From assembly GCF_000513195.1 (NCBI RefSeq), contig NZ_CBVI010000015.1, positions 36,192 through 100,191 on the forward strand: a DNA stretch of 64,000 bases, read 5' to 3'. Source of the DNA: Bacteroides timonensis. Its GTDB lineage: Bacteria; Bacteroidota; Bacteroidia; Bacteroidales; Bacteroidaceae. Under the pieces are notes generated by a model. The model did no database searches and had not been told where the DNA came from. It was given only the letters and a program-made list of their open reading frames with translations. Positions 1-6,712 of the stretch are shown piece after piece; position 1 is the stretch's first letter; each line of letters opens with the position of its first letter. The translations under genes were made by a program, and so were the position numbers.

Positions 1-1
1 C

Positions 2-184
2 GTAGTCCGCTCCGGCTTGCTGGACCGGTCCATGCTTTCCGAACTGGAAAATATGTATACCGGAAAACGATTTAAAAACCTCTCCATGATACTGAACGGA
101 ACTGAAAGTATCGGAGGACGTTACGGCTATCGCTACAGATACCATTACGGTTATGCTTCCTATTATGGCAGTAAAGATAAATAA
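2..184 (+). CDS. Wzc-type polysaccharide tyrosine autokinase, C-terminal fragment
   Basis: An open frame enters from the left edge and stops at 182-184. Only about 60 residues are visible. The fragment ends in a Tyr/Gly-rich tail in which tyrosines recur every second or third residue (GGRYGYRYRYHYGYASYYG). A tyrosine cluster of this kind is the autophosphorylation tail of bacterial BY-kinases of the Wzc/CapB type, which are inner-membrane regulators of capsule chain length and export. The next gene, 5 bp downstream, encodes a CpsB/YwqE-type phosphatase, the usual partner that dephosphorylates such tails. The kinase domain lies outside the window, so the assignment rests on the tail and the neighbour. 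Confidence 0.75.
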   Translation, partial: VVRSGLLDRSMLSELENMYTGKRFKNLSMILNGTESIGGRYGYRYRYHYGYASYYGSKDK

Positions 185-189
185 AACTC

Positions 190-939
190 ATGTGGCCATT
201 TTCTAAATCCCAGCCCGTCGCGGCAAGCGGCATCCTTTGCGAAATGAACGACTACCACTCCCACATATTGCCCGGGGTGGACGATGGCGTGAAGACAATG
301 AACGAGTCACTTCAGATTCTTGCGGAGATGAAACACCAAGGAGTCCGCAAAGTGTGGTTTACTCCCCATATCATGGAAGATATACCCAATACCAATGCCG
401 GGCTGAGAGAACGATTTCAAGAATTGAAAGAAAAATTCCGGAAGCCGGAAGATACCTATCTCGGCACGGTGGAACTGAATCTGGCCGCTGAATACATGAT
501 GGACAGCCTCTTCGCGGAGCGTCTTGAGGCCGACGACCTGCTTCCGATCTACGAAGGCGGTTGCCGGTATCTGCTGGTTGAAACCACCGGTTTCACTCCG
601 CCGATGAACCTGCTGCCTGTCCTGAAACGCATTCAGACGAAGGGCTACCGGCCTTTACTGGCACACCCCGAACGCTATCTGTATATGGGTACGTCCTACT
701 ACTGTATGTTGAAGCAAGAACAGGTTGCTTTCCAGTTGAACCTTCCGTCACTGACGGGAGCATACGGCACGTATATACAAAAAAAGGCCGTATCCCTGCT
801 GAAAGCAGGGATGTACGACCTGACAGGAACCGATATGCATTCTTCAAAACATTTCAAAGAATGGCTCGGAACACGGATTGACAGTCGAGACAGGGACATG
901 CTTTGGGCACACTTCCCGGCATGTCGCGATGGCCTCTGA
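190..939 (+). CDS. CpsB/YwqE-type PHP-domain tyrosine-protein phosphatase
   Basis: The 249-residue product fits the PHP-type metal-dependent phosphotyrosine phosphatases that dephosphorylate capsule tyrosine kinases. Visible metal-site motifs are DYHSHILPGVDDG at 21-33 (H23, H25), TPH at 58-60, AAEY at 99-102, LLAHPERY at 156-163 and TGTDMHS at 212-218. There is no signal peptide, so it should act in the cytoplasm. It starts 5 bp after the kinase-tail stop, so the two are probably co-transcribed. Its last 86 bp overlap the convergent amidase gene in antisense. The segment after residue 220 does not look strongly family-like and may have been reshaped by insertion of the neighbouring module, although total length is normal. 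Confidence 0.9.
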   Translation: MWPFSKSQPVAASGILCEMNDYHSHILPGVDDGVKTMNESLQILAEMKHQGVRKVWFTPHIMEDIPNTNAGLRERFQELKEKFRKPEDTYLGTVELNLAAEYMMDSLFAERLEADDLLPIYEGGCRYLLVETTGFTPPMNLLPVLKRIQTKGYRPLLAHPERYLYMGTSYYCMLKQEQVAFQLNLPSLTGAYGTYIQKKAVSLLKAGMYDLTGTDMHSSKHFKEWLGTRIDSRDRDMLWAHFPACRDGL

Positions 940-1372
940 GCTGCGCCTTCGGGAAGAGTTTCAGCAACTTTGTCAGAAGCTGTTCCAAGTGCTCGAACTG
1001 CTCCGGGGTAAGCGTGTCAGCGGGATGTCCTTCCGAGTCCAGTCCGCCTTCATAGCATACACCGATGGAGCACCGGTTGAAGGGACGGCAGTGGGCACCC
1101 ACTTCGAGCAACCGGCGGTGTCGGCTGACGGTGCCGTCACGACGGACATAAAAGTGATAACCGATAGTACGAAACCCACGGGCACGATGGTCGCGCAAGA
1201 GTCGCTCCACGGAATAGTCGCAGTTACAACGGGTAGCGGAACAATGCAGAATGATGTAGCGTACCGAATCGGTAGAATCCATCATCAGCCCGCTCTCCAC
1301 CCCGGTGAGGAGTTCGCGCTCGTTAAGCACTTCATCCCCGCCTACGGTCATGGGAAATGTTTCCTGTATCAT
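854..1372 (-). CDS. N-acetylmuramoyl-L-alanine amidase (amidase_2 / T7-lysozyme-like)
   Basis: A zinc amidase predicted to cleave the MurNAc-L-Ala bond of peptidoglycan. With the start at 1372 it has 172 residues. LHCSAT at 42-47 carries zinc ligand H43, GYHFYV follows at 71-76, RGHRD at 146-150 carries H148, and KACPC at 157-161 carries K157 and C159. These match the T7-lysozyme ligand and catalytic pattern. I chose the start at 1372 because its ATG overlaps the smalltalk stop as ATGA, which implies coupled translation. An upstream in-frame ATG at 1402 and internal ATGs are possible alternatives. No secretion signal is evident, so access to the wall would need help from another protein, as with phage endolysins. 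Amidases of this type commonly accompany capsule loci and HU-HIG genes in Bacteroides. Confidence 0.88.
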   Translation of the reverse strand: MIQETFPMTVGGDEVLNERELLTGVESGLMMDSTDSVRYIILHCSATRCNCDYSVERLLRDHRARGFRTIGYHFYVRRDGTVSRHRRLLEVGAHCRPFNRCSIGVCYEGGLDSEGHPADTLTPEQFEHLEQLLTKLLKLFPKAQLRGHRDMPGSVPKACPCLDCQSVFRAIL

Positions 1373-1503
1373 GGCAGTATACATTCTACGATGGTTGAAC
1401 AACTGGTCACGCCCAGTGCCGTGAGAGCTGCGATGGCTGCCTGAATGATGGCATTGAGCAGGGATACCCAGGTGATTTTATTCTTTTTTACAGAGTCAGA
1501 CAT
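1369..1503 (-). CDS. smalltalk-family small hydrophobic peptide (44 aa)
   Basis: A 44-codon frame. It begins MSDSVKKNKITWVS, continues with an Ala/Ile/Leu-rich membrane-like helix, and reaches LGVTSC at about residues 31-36 before a nine-residue tail. Basic start, hydrophobic stretch and short polar tail fit the smalltalk peptides that precede amidases in Bacteroides. I note additionally that V-T-S-C resembles a lipobox, so the product could be a very small lipoprotein. Its stop overlaps the amidase start (ATGA), arguing for translation as a pair. Function is not established. A holin-like or spanin-like helper role is inference from gene order alone. Confidence 0.8.
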   Translation of the reverse strand: MSDSVKKNKITWVSLLNAIIQAAIAALTALGVTSCSTIVECILP

Positions 1504-1560
1504 GTGAATTATGAATTACAAATTACGAATTTTTAATCTCCAACGCTTCCGGCGTTAGAT

Positions 1561-2064
1561 TCACCCCAGCGGGTTTTCATCCAATCCTCCACCTCCGGGA
1601 TTGTCGCTTCCGCCTTCATCATCCACGTCACCCGGGTCGGAGGAATTCACCTGCTTGATGACGTTTCCTTCCTTGTCGTAGCAGGTAATGTTGATGGAGG
1701 CTCCCTTCAGTTCCTGCTTGATGGTGGTACTGGGGGTGAAGATAACCTTGCGGGTGGTGATGAGTCCCGAACTCACATCCTCCACTTTGGCCACCGCCGC
1801 GGCTTGCAGGCCGAAGCGCATGGTACCCAGTCCGGGCACAGCGACAGAGTGCCCCTCGGTGGCCCATGCCTTGATGACTTCGCCAATAGCTTGCCAGGAG
1901 GCGTTAAGGGTTCCCTTCGGAATCCCCGACCGGATGGAGGCTTCGGATACTACTTTTTCCTGCTTCAGCGTGCTGTAGATTTCAGCCTGCATGATGAAGC
2001 GATATTCCCCCTTTGAGGGGCCTACCGCCAGTTTGGTCTGACGGGCTTTTACTTTGATTCCCAT
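1561..2064 (-). CDS. HU-family DNA-binding protein, HU-HIG type with glycine-rich tail
   Basis: The 167-residue protein has an HU/IHF-like fold in its first 125 or so residues, including the segment NASWQAIGEVIKAWATEGHSV and the beta-arm region PGLGTMRFGLQAA. An Ig-like or beta extension follows, with an acidic Gly/Asn-rich tail (GGSDNPGGGGLDENPLG). This is the architecture of the Bacteroidetes HU-HIG proteins, which are HU domains fused to a wHTH, Ig or Gly-rich module. It probably binds or bends DNA non-specifically. It lies 57 bp upstream of smalltalk and downstream of the DUF4248 gene on the same strand, consistent with one accessory module. Its exact role is unknown. Confidence 0.85.
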   Translation of the reverse strand: MGIKVKARQTKLAVGPSKGEYRFIMQAEIYSTLKQEKVVSEASIRSGIPKGTLNASWQAIGEVIKAWATEGHSVAVPGLGTMRFGLQAAAVAKVEDVSSGLITTRKVIFTPSTTIKQELKGASINITCYDKEGNVIKQVNSSDPGDVDDEGGSDNPGGGGLDENPLG

Positions 2065-2206
2065 AATCTCAATAAAATTTAGTTAATAATGATGAGTGGT
2101 AAAGTAGTATGTACGTACTACTTTACTAACTCAAGAAGCTGTGGGCAAAGATATGACAGGGTGAAACCCGGCTTATGGGTTTCGGTGGGTTTTGCAAGTT
2201 TCCTCT

Positions 2207-2422
2207 TTACGGGTCGCCCAGGTGGCGTACAATTAGTGACACTTGCCGGGAGGTGAGCAACTTCTGCGAGCGATGGTAGCCAGCGGCTTCCAGCTCCTCC
2301 ATCAGGAGAGGACAGCCGTGAATCCAGCGCATCAGACGGTTAGTAGCCACCGCAGGTATTGAATCGGGAAAATACAGCAGAGCCAATTCACTCTTCTTCA
2401 TGGAAATGGGATGGAAAAACAT
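2207..2422 (-). CDS. DUF4248-family small protein
   Basis: A 71-residue protein. The core resembles DUF4248, a short Bacteroidetes family of unknown function: KKSELALLYFP near the start, then NRLMRWI and SRQVSLIVRHLGDP at the end. The second methionine (ATG at 2399-2401) is an equally plausible start and gives 64 residues. The size and helical pattern would suit a small DNA- or protein-binding adaptor, but that is inference. It sits between the helicase-like gene and the HU-HIG gene on the same strand. Confidence 0.75.
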   Translation of the reverse strand: MFFHPISMKKSELALLYFPDSIPAVATNRLMRWIHGCPLLMEELEAAGYHRSQKLLTSRQVSLIVRHLGDP

Positions 2423-2488
2423 TGTAAGAAAATTAAAAATTAAAATTGAAAAAAGAAGGTCCGCAGGGTGCTCTATTTGGAACTTTTT

Positions 2489-2532
2489 TTTCCCTAACTG
2501 GAGAAAAATATTTTCCTAACTGGAGAAAAAAC
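2489..2532. repeat. Two-copy 22-bp tandem unit
   Basis: Two consecutive 22-bp units begin at 2489 and 2511, each containing TTCCTAACTGGAGAAAAA with one base difference. The period equals that of the larger arrays further along the window. It lies between the end of the DUF3987 gene and the start of the DUF4248 gene. Confidence 0.8.
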
Positions 2533-2549
2533 GGGCTTGTGAAACTAGT

Positions 2550-2600
2550 GCAAGTTTGCAAACTTACAAAACTTGCAAACTTGCAAAACTTGCAGGGCCT
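2550..2600. repeat. CTTGCAAA-type short repeats and inverted-repeat arm A
   Basis: The stretch contains the 14-nt palindrome AAGTTTGCAAACTT and four ACTTRCA-type units spaced 8-9 bp apart. Positions 2569-2596 (28 nt, ending ACTTGCAGG) are a perfect inverted copy of 4155-4182 inside the DUF3987 gene. Beyond the exact core both copies continue into C-rich sequence and CACACACGT. It lies just past the stop of the DUF3987 gene. It could be an iteron-like binding site, a recombination substrate or a replicated simple repeat. Confidence 0.8.
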
Positions 2601-2658
2601 CCTTGCCCCCCCACACACGTATGCATATACACACGCATGCGAGGGCGGCTCCGGGCAC

Positions 2659-4467
2659 TCACTTAAATTTGTACTCTCCACGGCAGGCGTGACCCAGCCG
2701 GCCTTTGTCTGCCATGCGTTTCAGCATGGAGTCTATCGTGCCGGGAGCCATTCCACACCGTTCGCCCTCCAGCAGGGCCTGAGCACGGGTGAAGCTGAGA
2801 GGAAGCCTGTCAAAGAACGACTCCTGCGACGCTTTCGGCTGCGACACGACATCCGCGGACGGAAGGAACGAAAGTATATGGCACGAATGAAAGTACAGAG
2901 GTTCCGCAAGTGCGAGCGCCGCATGGAAATCATCATCACTTACGCTGAGCTCAAACCGCGGCACCACTCCGTCCTGCACGTTCTCTTGTGGAATATGGGG
3001 TGCGGGAGACAATCCCGGACATGACATCAGCATCCGCACGATGTTGTCCGGCACCATTTCGGCCTCCGTCAGCAAGGCATCGAGCGAACGCAGCAACGCC
3101 ACGACGCTGATGATTCGACAGATATTGATGGCAATGCGCACCACAGCGCTTCGCATGGAGTCGCCATGAACCGCGCCCGCACGGCCGAACACGCACGAAA
3201 GGTGAGCGTTGAACTCCTCCTTCTGCCTCCCGGTGAGCTTCAGGCTTATGCCGCTAACGGCTGCCTTCAGTGCATCGAGCCACAGTTTCCAACGCTCGCC
3301 CCAGGCGGTGAACATGCGGTCGTAGTCCGTTTCGGAGTGACCGAACTGATCCATCCACTCATCTACGGCAGGCATGTAGTAGAACACCTGGCGCGAGAAG
3401 AGCCCGTTCTCTACCGATGGAATAAGCGGCTTTACCTGCGCGGGGGTTCCGCTGAGCAGTACACTGAGGTATGATTTGGGGCATTCACGATATTCATGAT
3501 TGGTGCGGCGATTGTAGGCCAGCCTCTCATGGTCAAAGCTTTTGCGGAGCGTGTCGCTCCAATGGCCGTAGTCGGCGCCTATGGCCGCGCTCACGGTGTC
3601 AGCCTCGGTTTCGCATATCAGCCCGGCACCTTCGGCATCCATCAGGTTTTCCATCATACCTGCTCCGGAATTGTCTCCCGCAATGAGAAACATCTTCATG
3701 AGAGGTGGTTCGGGTTCAGGGATGTTAGCCTTCTCCTTGCCCATCGCGTCCCATTTCGCTTTTTCCAAGCGATAGGCTTTCGTCTTTGTGTAGTAGGCTT
3801 GCATCAGCGAGTCGTGCATAGGCTCTACCAAGCGGCGTACCCACGTCAGCGCTCCTTTTCCGGAAGCGGCGGGGGCAATGACAAAAGTTTGCAGGCACGG
3901 ATATTTGCTTTTTCGCCCGTAGGTGAAGCTCAACAGCCTGTTAATGGAAGCACCGAATACGGTCACCGCTCCCAGCAGCAGGATGTCCCTTTGTGCGGAC
4001 GTATCTCCACAGTCTATGACCTGTTGGAGGAATCCGGGCCACCGGTAGTCCGGAAAACAAGGCAGAGAGACGAATATGGGTTCAGCGGACAGCTTCTTCG
4101 TTTGTTCCGTTTGCTTCTGCTCACGCACGCACGTGTGTGTGGGGGCGAGGGGAGCCTGCAAGTTTTGCAAGTTTGCAAGTTTCTTGTCGAGGCGCACCCC
4201 TGCCAGTTGCGCCAGATGCAATACTGTTCCCAGGGAATTACCTCCCCGTCCGTGCTGCAAGGCATGGCTGTAGAGCTTGTCCGCTTCATCCTGCCGGTAC
4301 TTGTCGGACAAGCGGCAAAGGCGGTGGAAAAAGCCGCGTCCCGCTTCACCGCAACTGTTGCCCACGGCAAAGGCCAATGGCATGTATTCCTGATAAGTGG
4401 GGGCAAGATTGACTCCTGCCTGTTCTACGGCAATGGTCAGTTGTTCTATTATGTCAAGATCGTTCAT
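2659..4467 (-). CDS. PriCT-2 / DUF3987 helicase-like protein
   Basis: A 602-residue protein. Residues 23-92 resemble the PriCT-2 primase C-terminal module (YQEYMPLAFAVGNSCGEAG...SDKYRQDEADKLYSHAL...GNSLGTVLHLAQLAGV). A low-complexity linker at about 94-128 contains KLANLQNLQ and is encoded by the inverted-repeat arm at 4155-4182. From about 140 onward comes a DUF3987-type ATPase domain with Walker-A-like APAASGKGA at 198-206 and probable downstream acidic motifs (AGDNSG, ICETEADTVSA). Proteins of this type resemble helicase halves of primase-helicases in mobile elements. The gene lies directly downstream of a VirE_N gene, giving a split prim-pol/helicase pair. The biological role in capsule loci is undescribed as far as I know. 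Confidence 0.82.
   Translation of the reverse strand: MNDLDIIEQLTIAVEQAGVNLAPTYQEYMPLAFAVGNSCGEAGRGFFHRLCRLSDKYRQDEADKLYSHALQHGRGGNSLGTVLHLAQLAGVRLDKKLANLQNLQAPLAPTHTCVREQKQTEQTKKLSAEPIFVSLPCFPDYRWPGFLQQVIDCGDTSAQRDILLLGAVTVFGASINRLLSFTYGRKSKYPCLQTFVIAPAASGKGALTWVRRLVEPMHDSLMQAYYTKTKAYRLEKAKWDAMGKEKANIPEPEPPLMKMFLIAGDNSGAGMMENLMDAEGAGLICETEADTVSAAIGADYGHWSDTLRKSFDHERLAYNRRTNHEYRECPKSYLSVLLSGTPAQVKPLIPSVENGLFSRQVFYYMPAVDEWMDQFGHSETDYDRMFTAWGERWKLWLDALKAAVSGISLKLTGRQKEEFNAHLSCVFGRAGAVHGDSMRSAVVRIAINICRIISVVALLRSLDALLTEAEMVPDNIVRMLMSCPGLSPAPHIPQENVQDGVVPRFELSVSDDDFHAALALAEPLYFHSCHILSFLPSADVVSQPKASQESFFDRLPLSFTRAQALLEGERCGMAPGTIDSMLKRMADKGRLGHACRGEYKFK
4155..4182. repeat. Inverted-repeat arm B inside the DUF3987 gene
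   Basis: These 28 nt are the exact reverse complement of 2569-2596. They lie in the linker-coding part of the DUF3987 gene. The two arms enclose about 1.56 kb, including the whole ATPase domain. Read on the coding strand the arm gives the peptide LANLQNLQ. See the arm A entry for flanking similarity. Confidence 0.85.
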
Positions 4468-4547
4468 GAAAACATTTATGATTTATGATTTATGGGCTGA
4501 GGGAACTTTAGTAATACTAATTTGTAATTCGTAATTTGTAATTCGCC

Positions 4548-5108
4548 CTAAATTTTGCACTTCGCTTCTTCATCGTATGCCAGGAAACACGCTCTCGACA
4601 TATCAGCGTTGGCGGTATCGGCTTTCAAGCCGTGCTTCCATTCCAGATAGTCCCAGGCGGTGTGCACCGCATTGTCAAACGACTGTTCAAGCGTATCCGT
4701 AAGATTCAGTCGGTAGGGTACAAAGAGTTTCACTCCTTTAGCACCGGGGCTTACGAAGACAAGGTCGGGTTGCAGCACTTCGTCGGCAAAGAGGCAGTCA
4801 CGCCACATTGCAGCTTCTTCGGTAGAAGCAAGATGATCGATATCTATCACGAATAGTCCGGAGGGTACCATGATACACTGCTCCCGACAGTACGAAAAGA
4901 TTCCGGCAGGCGTGACGTAAGGCAATAACGTCTGCTTTTTTCCACGGAATGCCTTATCATTTTCCATATCGGCCCTTACTCTTTTTGTCAGTTCCTTCAG
5001 ACAGGAATCGGAAGAGATATAGGCATGAAGTCCTGCTACGCCGCACACCCCCGCAGGTATCTTGTTGGTGATGGGAGCGTTGAAAAAAGACATGATATAT
5101 TCTTTCAT
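4548..5108 (-). CDS. VirE_N / BT4734-like prim-pol-type protein
   Basis: The 186-residue product resembles the VirE N-terminal (BT4734/BF3469) family. These domains are related to archaeo-eukaryotic-type primases. The segment SGLFVIDIDHL at 83-93 supplies an hhhDhD metal motif (D89, D91), and FVSPGAKGVKLFVPY at 118-132 resembles the following nucleotide-binding strand. In full-length relatives such a domain is joined to a DUF3987 or VapE helicase. Here the helicase-like partner is a separate gene starting 80 bp downstream. A minus-strand promoter -7 element is present at 5165-5172. A second in-frame ATG five codons in is a possible start. Confidence 0.82.
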   Translation of the reverse strand: MKEYIMSFFNAPITNKIPAGVCGVAGLHAYISSDSCLKELTKRVRADMENDKAFRGKKQTLLPYVTPAGIFSYCREQCIMVPSGLFVIDIDHLASTEEAAMWRDCLFADEVLQPDLVFVSPGAKGVKLFVPYRLNLTDTLEQSFDNAVHTAWDYLEWKHGLKADTANADMSRACFLAYDEEAKCKI

Positions 5109-5164
5109 GGCATTGATTCTGATTTAATTAAAACTATACTTTATATTTATTCGATTTATATCAA

Positions 5165-5172
5165 CAAAGATA
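5165..5172 (-). promoter_or_regulatory. Bacteroides-type -7 element for the VirE_N gene
   Basis: On the minus strand this reads TATCTTTG, matching the Bacteroides -7 consensus TAnnTTTG. It is 57 bp from the VirE_N start. The -33 element is weak. Confidence 0.5.
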
Positions 5173-5310
5173 GAGAGCATTTTCTATTTGAACGAATTCC
5201 GGTGCAGTCGTTTACAAAGCATTTATACGCATTGAATGTTCATTGATAGTTTATTGAAGACAATTGACAATTACTGCACGAATTAATTTTGATTGAGTAT
5301 ATAGAAAAAA

Positions 5311-5760
5311 ATGGAGAGAGAAAATATAAATATGAACGGCAAACCGGAAATAGAGATAAAAATATTCGGCGGTACGAACATGATAGTCCCCACGGGAACT
5401 ACCGCCGTTCAGAACTTTTACGGCGATCAGTTTGCCGAGGTCGCCATCCGTCCCGAAGCAACCGAGGGCATTGAAAGTCTGAGCGATGCCGAGTGCCACC
5501 TCTTCACCTACGTGCCCGATGTGAAAAAGGTGCGTGAGTATACCCGGCTTCTGGGCGAATGCATCACCGCCCACGATCTGGCCGGCGTGGTAAGCATCAT
5601 GCTCGACGAACCCCGTGTGAATAAGGATACGGTGGTGAAAGCCGTTTTCATCGAGGTTCTTCTTCCTTTCGCCTCCCGACTGACGTCGGGGGCAAAGGTG
5701 GATAATGTGAGGCAACAGATCAATAATATGCTGATGACGAGAGGGAGAGGAGGAAAATGA
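5311..5760 (+). CDS. Conserved-looking protein of unknown function (149 aa)
   Basis: I do not recognise the family. The frame has good coding character and starts at ATG 5311, with a second ATG at 5332. It begins with a beta-rich segment (EIEIKIFGGTNMIVPTGTTAVQNFYGDQ). A helical region follows (SDAECHLFTYVPDVKKVREYTRLLGECITA...VVKAVFIEVLLPFASRLTSG), then a basic end (TRGRGGK). There is no signal peptide or membrane helix, so it is probably cytoplasmic. It is divergent from the VirE_N gene and the intergenic region holds that gene's promoter. It may belong to the accessory module, but no sequence feature proves this. Confidence 0.65.
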   Translation: MERENINMNGKPEIEIKIFGGTNMIVPTGTTAVQNFYGDQFAEVAIRPEATEGIESLSDAECHLFTYVPDVKKVREYTRLLGECITAHDLAGVVSIMLDEPRVNKDTVVKAVFIEVLLPFASRLTSGAKVDNVRQQINNMLMTRGRGGK

Positions 5761-5761
5761 G

Positions 5762-5781
5762 GGCGGATAATGTCATCCGCC
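5762..5781 (+). terminator. Hairpin after the unknown gene
   Basis: GGCGGAT and ATCCGCC form a perfect 7-bp stem with a 6-nt loop directly after the stop codon of the upstream gene. There is no clear T-run, so it may act as a weak terminator or an mRNA 3'-end hairpin. Confidence 0.45.
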
Positions 5782-5866
5782 ATTCATGAGCATCAGGATT
5801 TTCAATCCGAAGGTTTCTATACCCCGTTATATCTTTAAATATTAAACCTTTCATCTTTTAAAAACA

Positions 5867-6439
5867 GTGTTTATACAAAAGACAAACGTAGAGGGTTTGG
5901 CCATCATTAAGCCACGCCTTCTCAAAGACGCACGCGGTTACTTCTTCGAGTCTTTCTCCCAACGGGAATTCGAAGAGAAAGTGCGCAAGGTGAATTTCGT
6001 GCAGGACAATGAGAGTATGTCATCTTACGGAGTGATGCGTGGACTTCATTTTCAGAAGCCGCCTTTTGCACAAAGTAAACTGGTGCGTTGCGTAAAAGGC
6101 AGCGTGCTTGATGTGGCGGTAGACATTCGTAAAGGTTCGCCTACATACGGTGAATATGTAGCCATAGAACTGTCGGAAGACAATCATCTTCAGTTCTTTA
6201 TTCCCAGAGGTTTTGCACACGGTTTTGCCGTACTGAGCGAGGTGGCTGTATTTCAATACAAATGTGATAACTATTATGCTCCGCAAGCTGACGGTGGAAT
6301 CAGTATCTTGGATGAAGGTATAGGGATAGACTGGAAAATACCGGTTGATAAAGCGATACTTAGCGAGAAAGACATGAAGCATCCGTTGCTGATGGATTTT
6401 GAGAGTCCGTTTGAGTATGGGGTGGGGCTTTATGAGTGA
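5867..6439 (+). CDS. rfbC: dTDP-4-dehydrorhamnose 3,5-epimerase
   Basis: The 190-residue cupin-fold enzyme epimerises dTDP-4-keto-6-deoxyglucose at C3 and C5 in dTDP-L-rhamnose synthesis. Diagnostic segments are DARGYFFESF at 21-30, VQDNES at 45-50, VMRGLHFQKPP at 56-66 with the predicted catalytic base H61, VLDVAVDIRKGSPTYG at 80-95 and FIPRGFAHGF at 111-120. Full length for the family. The start codon is GTG at 5867; no in-frame ATG gives a complete N-terminus. It is the first gene of the plus-strand capsule cluster. The partner genes rfbA and rfbB are at 36674-38722 and no rfbD was found in the window. Confidence 0.95.
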   Translation: MFIQKTNVEGLAIIKPRLLKDARGYFFESFSQREFEEKVRKVNFVQDNESMSSYGVMRGLHFQKPPFAQSKLVRCVKGSVLDVAVDIRKGSPTYGEYVAIELSEDNHLQFFIPRGFAHGFAVLSEVAVFQYKCDNYYAPQADGGISILDEGIGIDWKIPVDKAILSEKDMKHPLLMDFESPFEYGVGLYE

Positions 6440-6481
6440 TGAATGTGGTTACAACAGGTTTCCACGAATAATTAAAATACA

Positions 6482-6574
6482 ATGGAGCAAAACAGGAACT
6501 CCGCATTAGACATTGCAAAGGCTATTTGTATCGCTTCATCTATATATTCCACATACCTTGCTTTTTCCTTATAA
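6482..6574 (+). pseudogene. Remnant of an acyltransferase-3 family gene (N-terminus only)
   Basis: A 30-codon frame reads MEQNRNSALDIAKAICI and stops soon after. The RNSxLDIAKAI segment is the typical first membrane helix start of OafA/acyltransferase-3 O-acetylases. The rest of the expected gene of about 330 codons is absent. The sequence then becomes AT-rich and non-coding up to 6712. It looks like the 5' stub left by a recombination event that brought in the downstream capsule genes. Confidence 0.6.
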
Positions 6575-6712
6575 GTGATTATTAAATCCCTTAGATAGAA
6601 TATTAAAATAATCTCTTAGTTCATTTATAGTTCTTCAAATCTTACTAAATGCGAAGCGGTAATAGCTTTGAATTTATAAAATTTAGATATGACACAAATT
6701 GAAAAATAATAT

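Noticed and set aside
878..1444. 188-codon plus-strand frame
   Set aside because: It is the shadow of the amidase gene and lacks a recognisable domain.
2446..3024. Plus-strand frame containing LANLQNLQ as a duplicated DUF3987 N-terminus
   Set aside because: The shared peptide comes from the 28-nt inverted repeat being read in the same frame. The remainder is antisense to the DUF3987 gene end.
3496..4488. 330-codon open frame on the plus strand
   Set aside because: It is antisense to the DUF3987 gene, which has recognisable PriCT-2 and Walker motifs. The plus-strand translation is rich in Arg, His, Ser and Cys without any family motif.
5109..5866. Invertible capsule promoter flanked by inverted repeats
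   Set aside because: I looked for paired inverted repeats of 15 bp or more around a promoter upstream of rfbC and found only the short hairpin at 5762-5781. No Mpi-type invertase or UpxY/UpxZ gene is visible.
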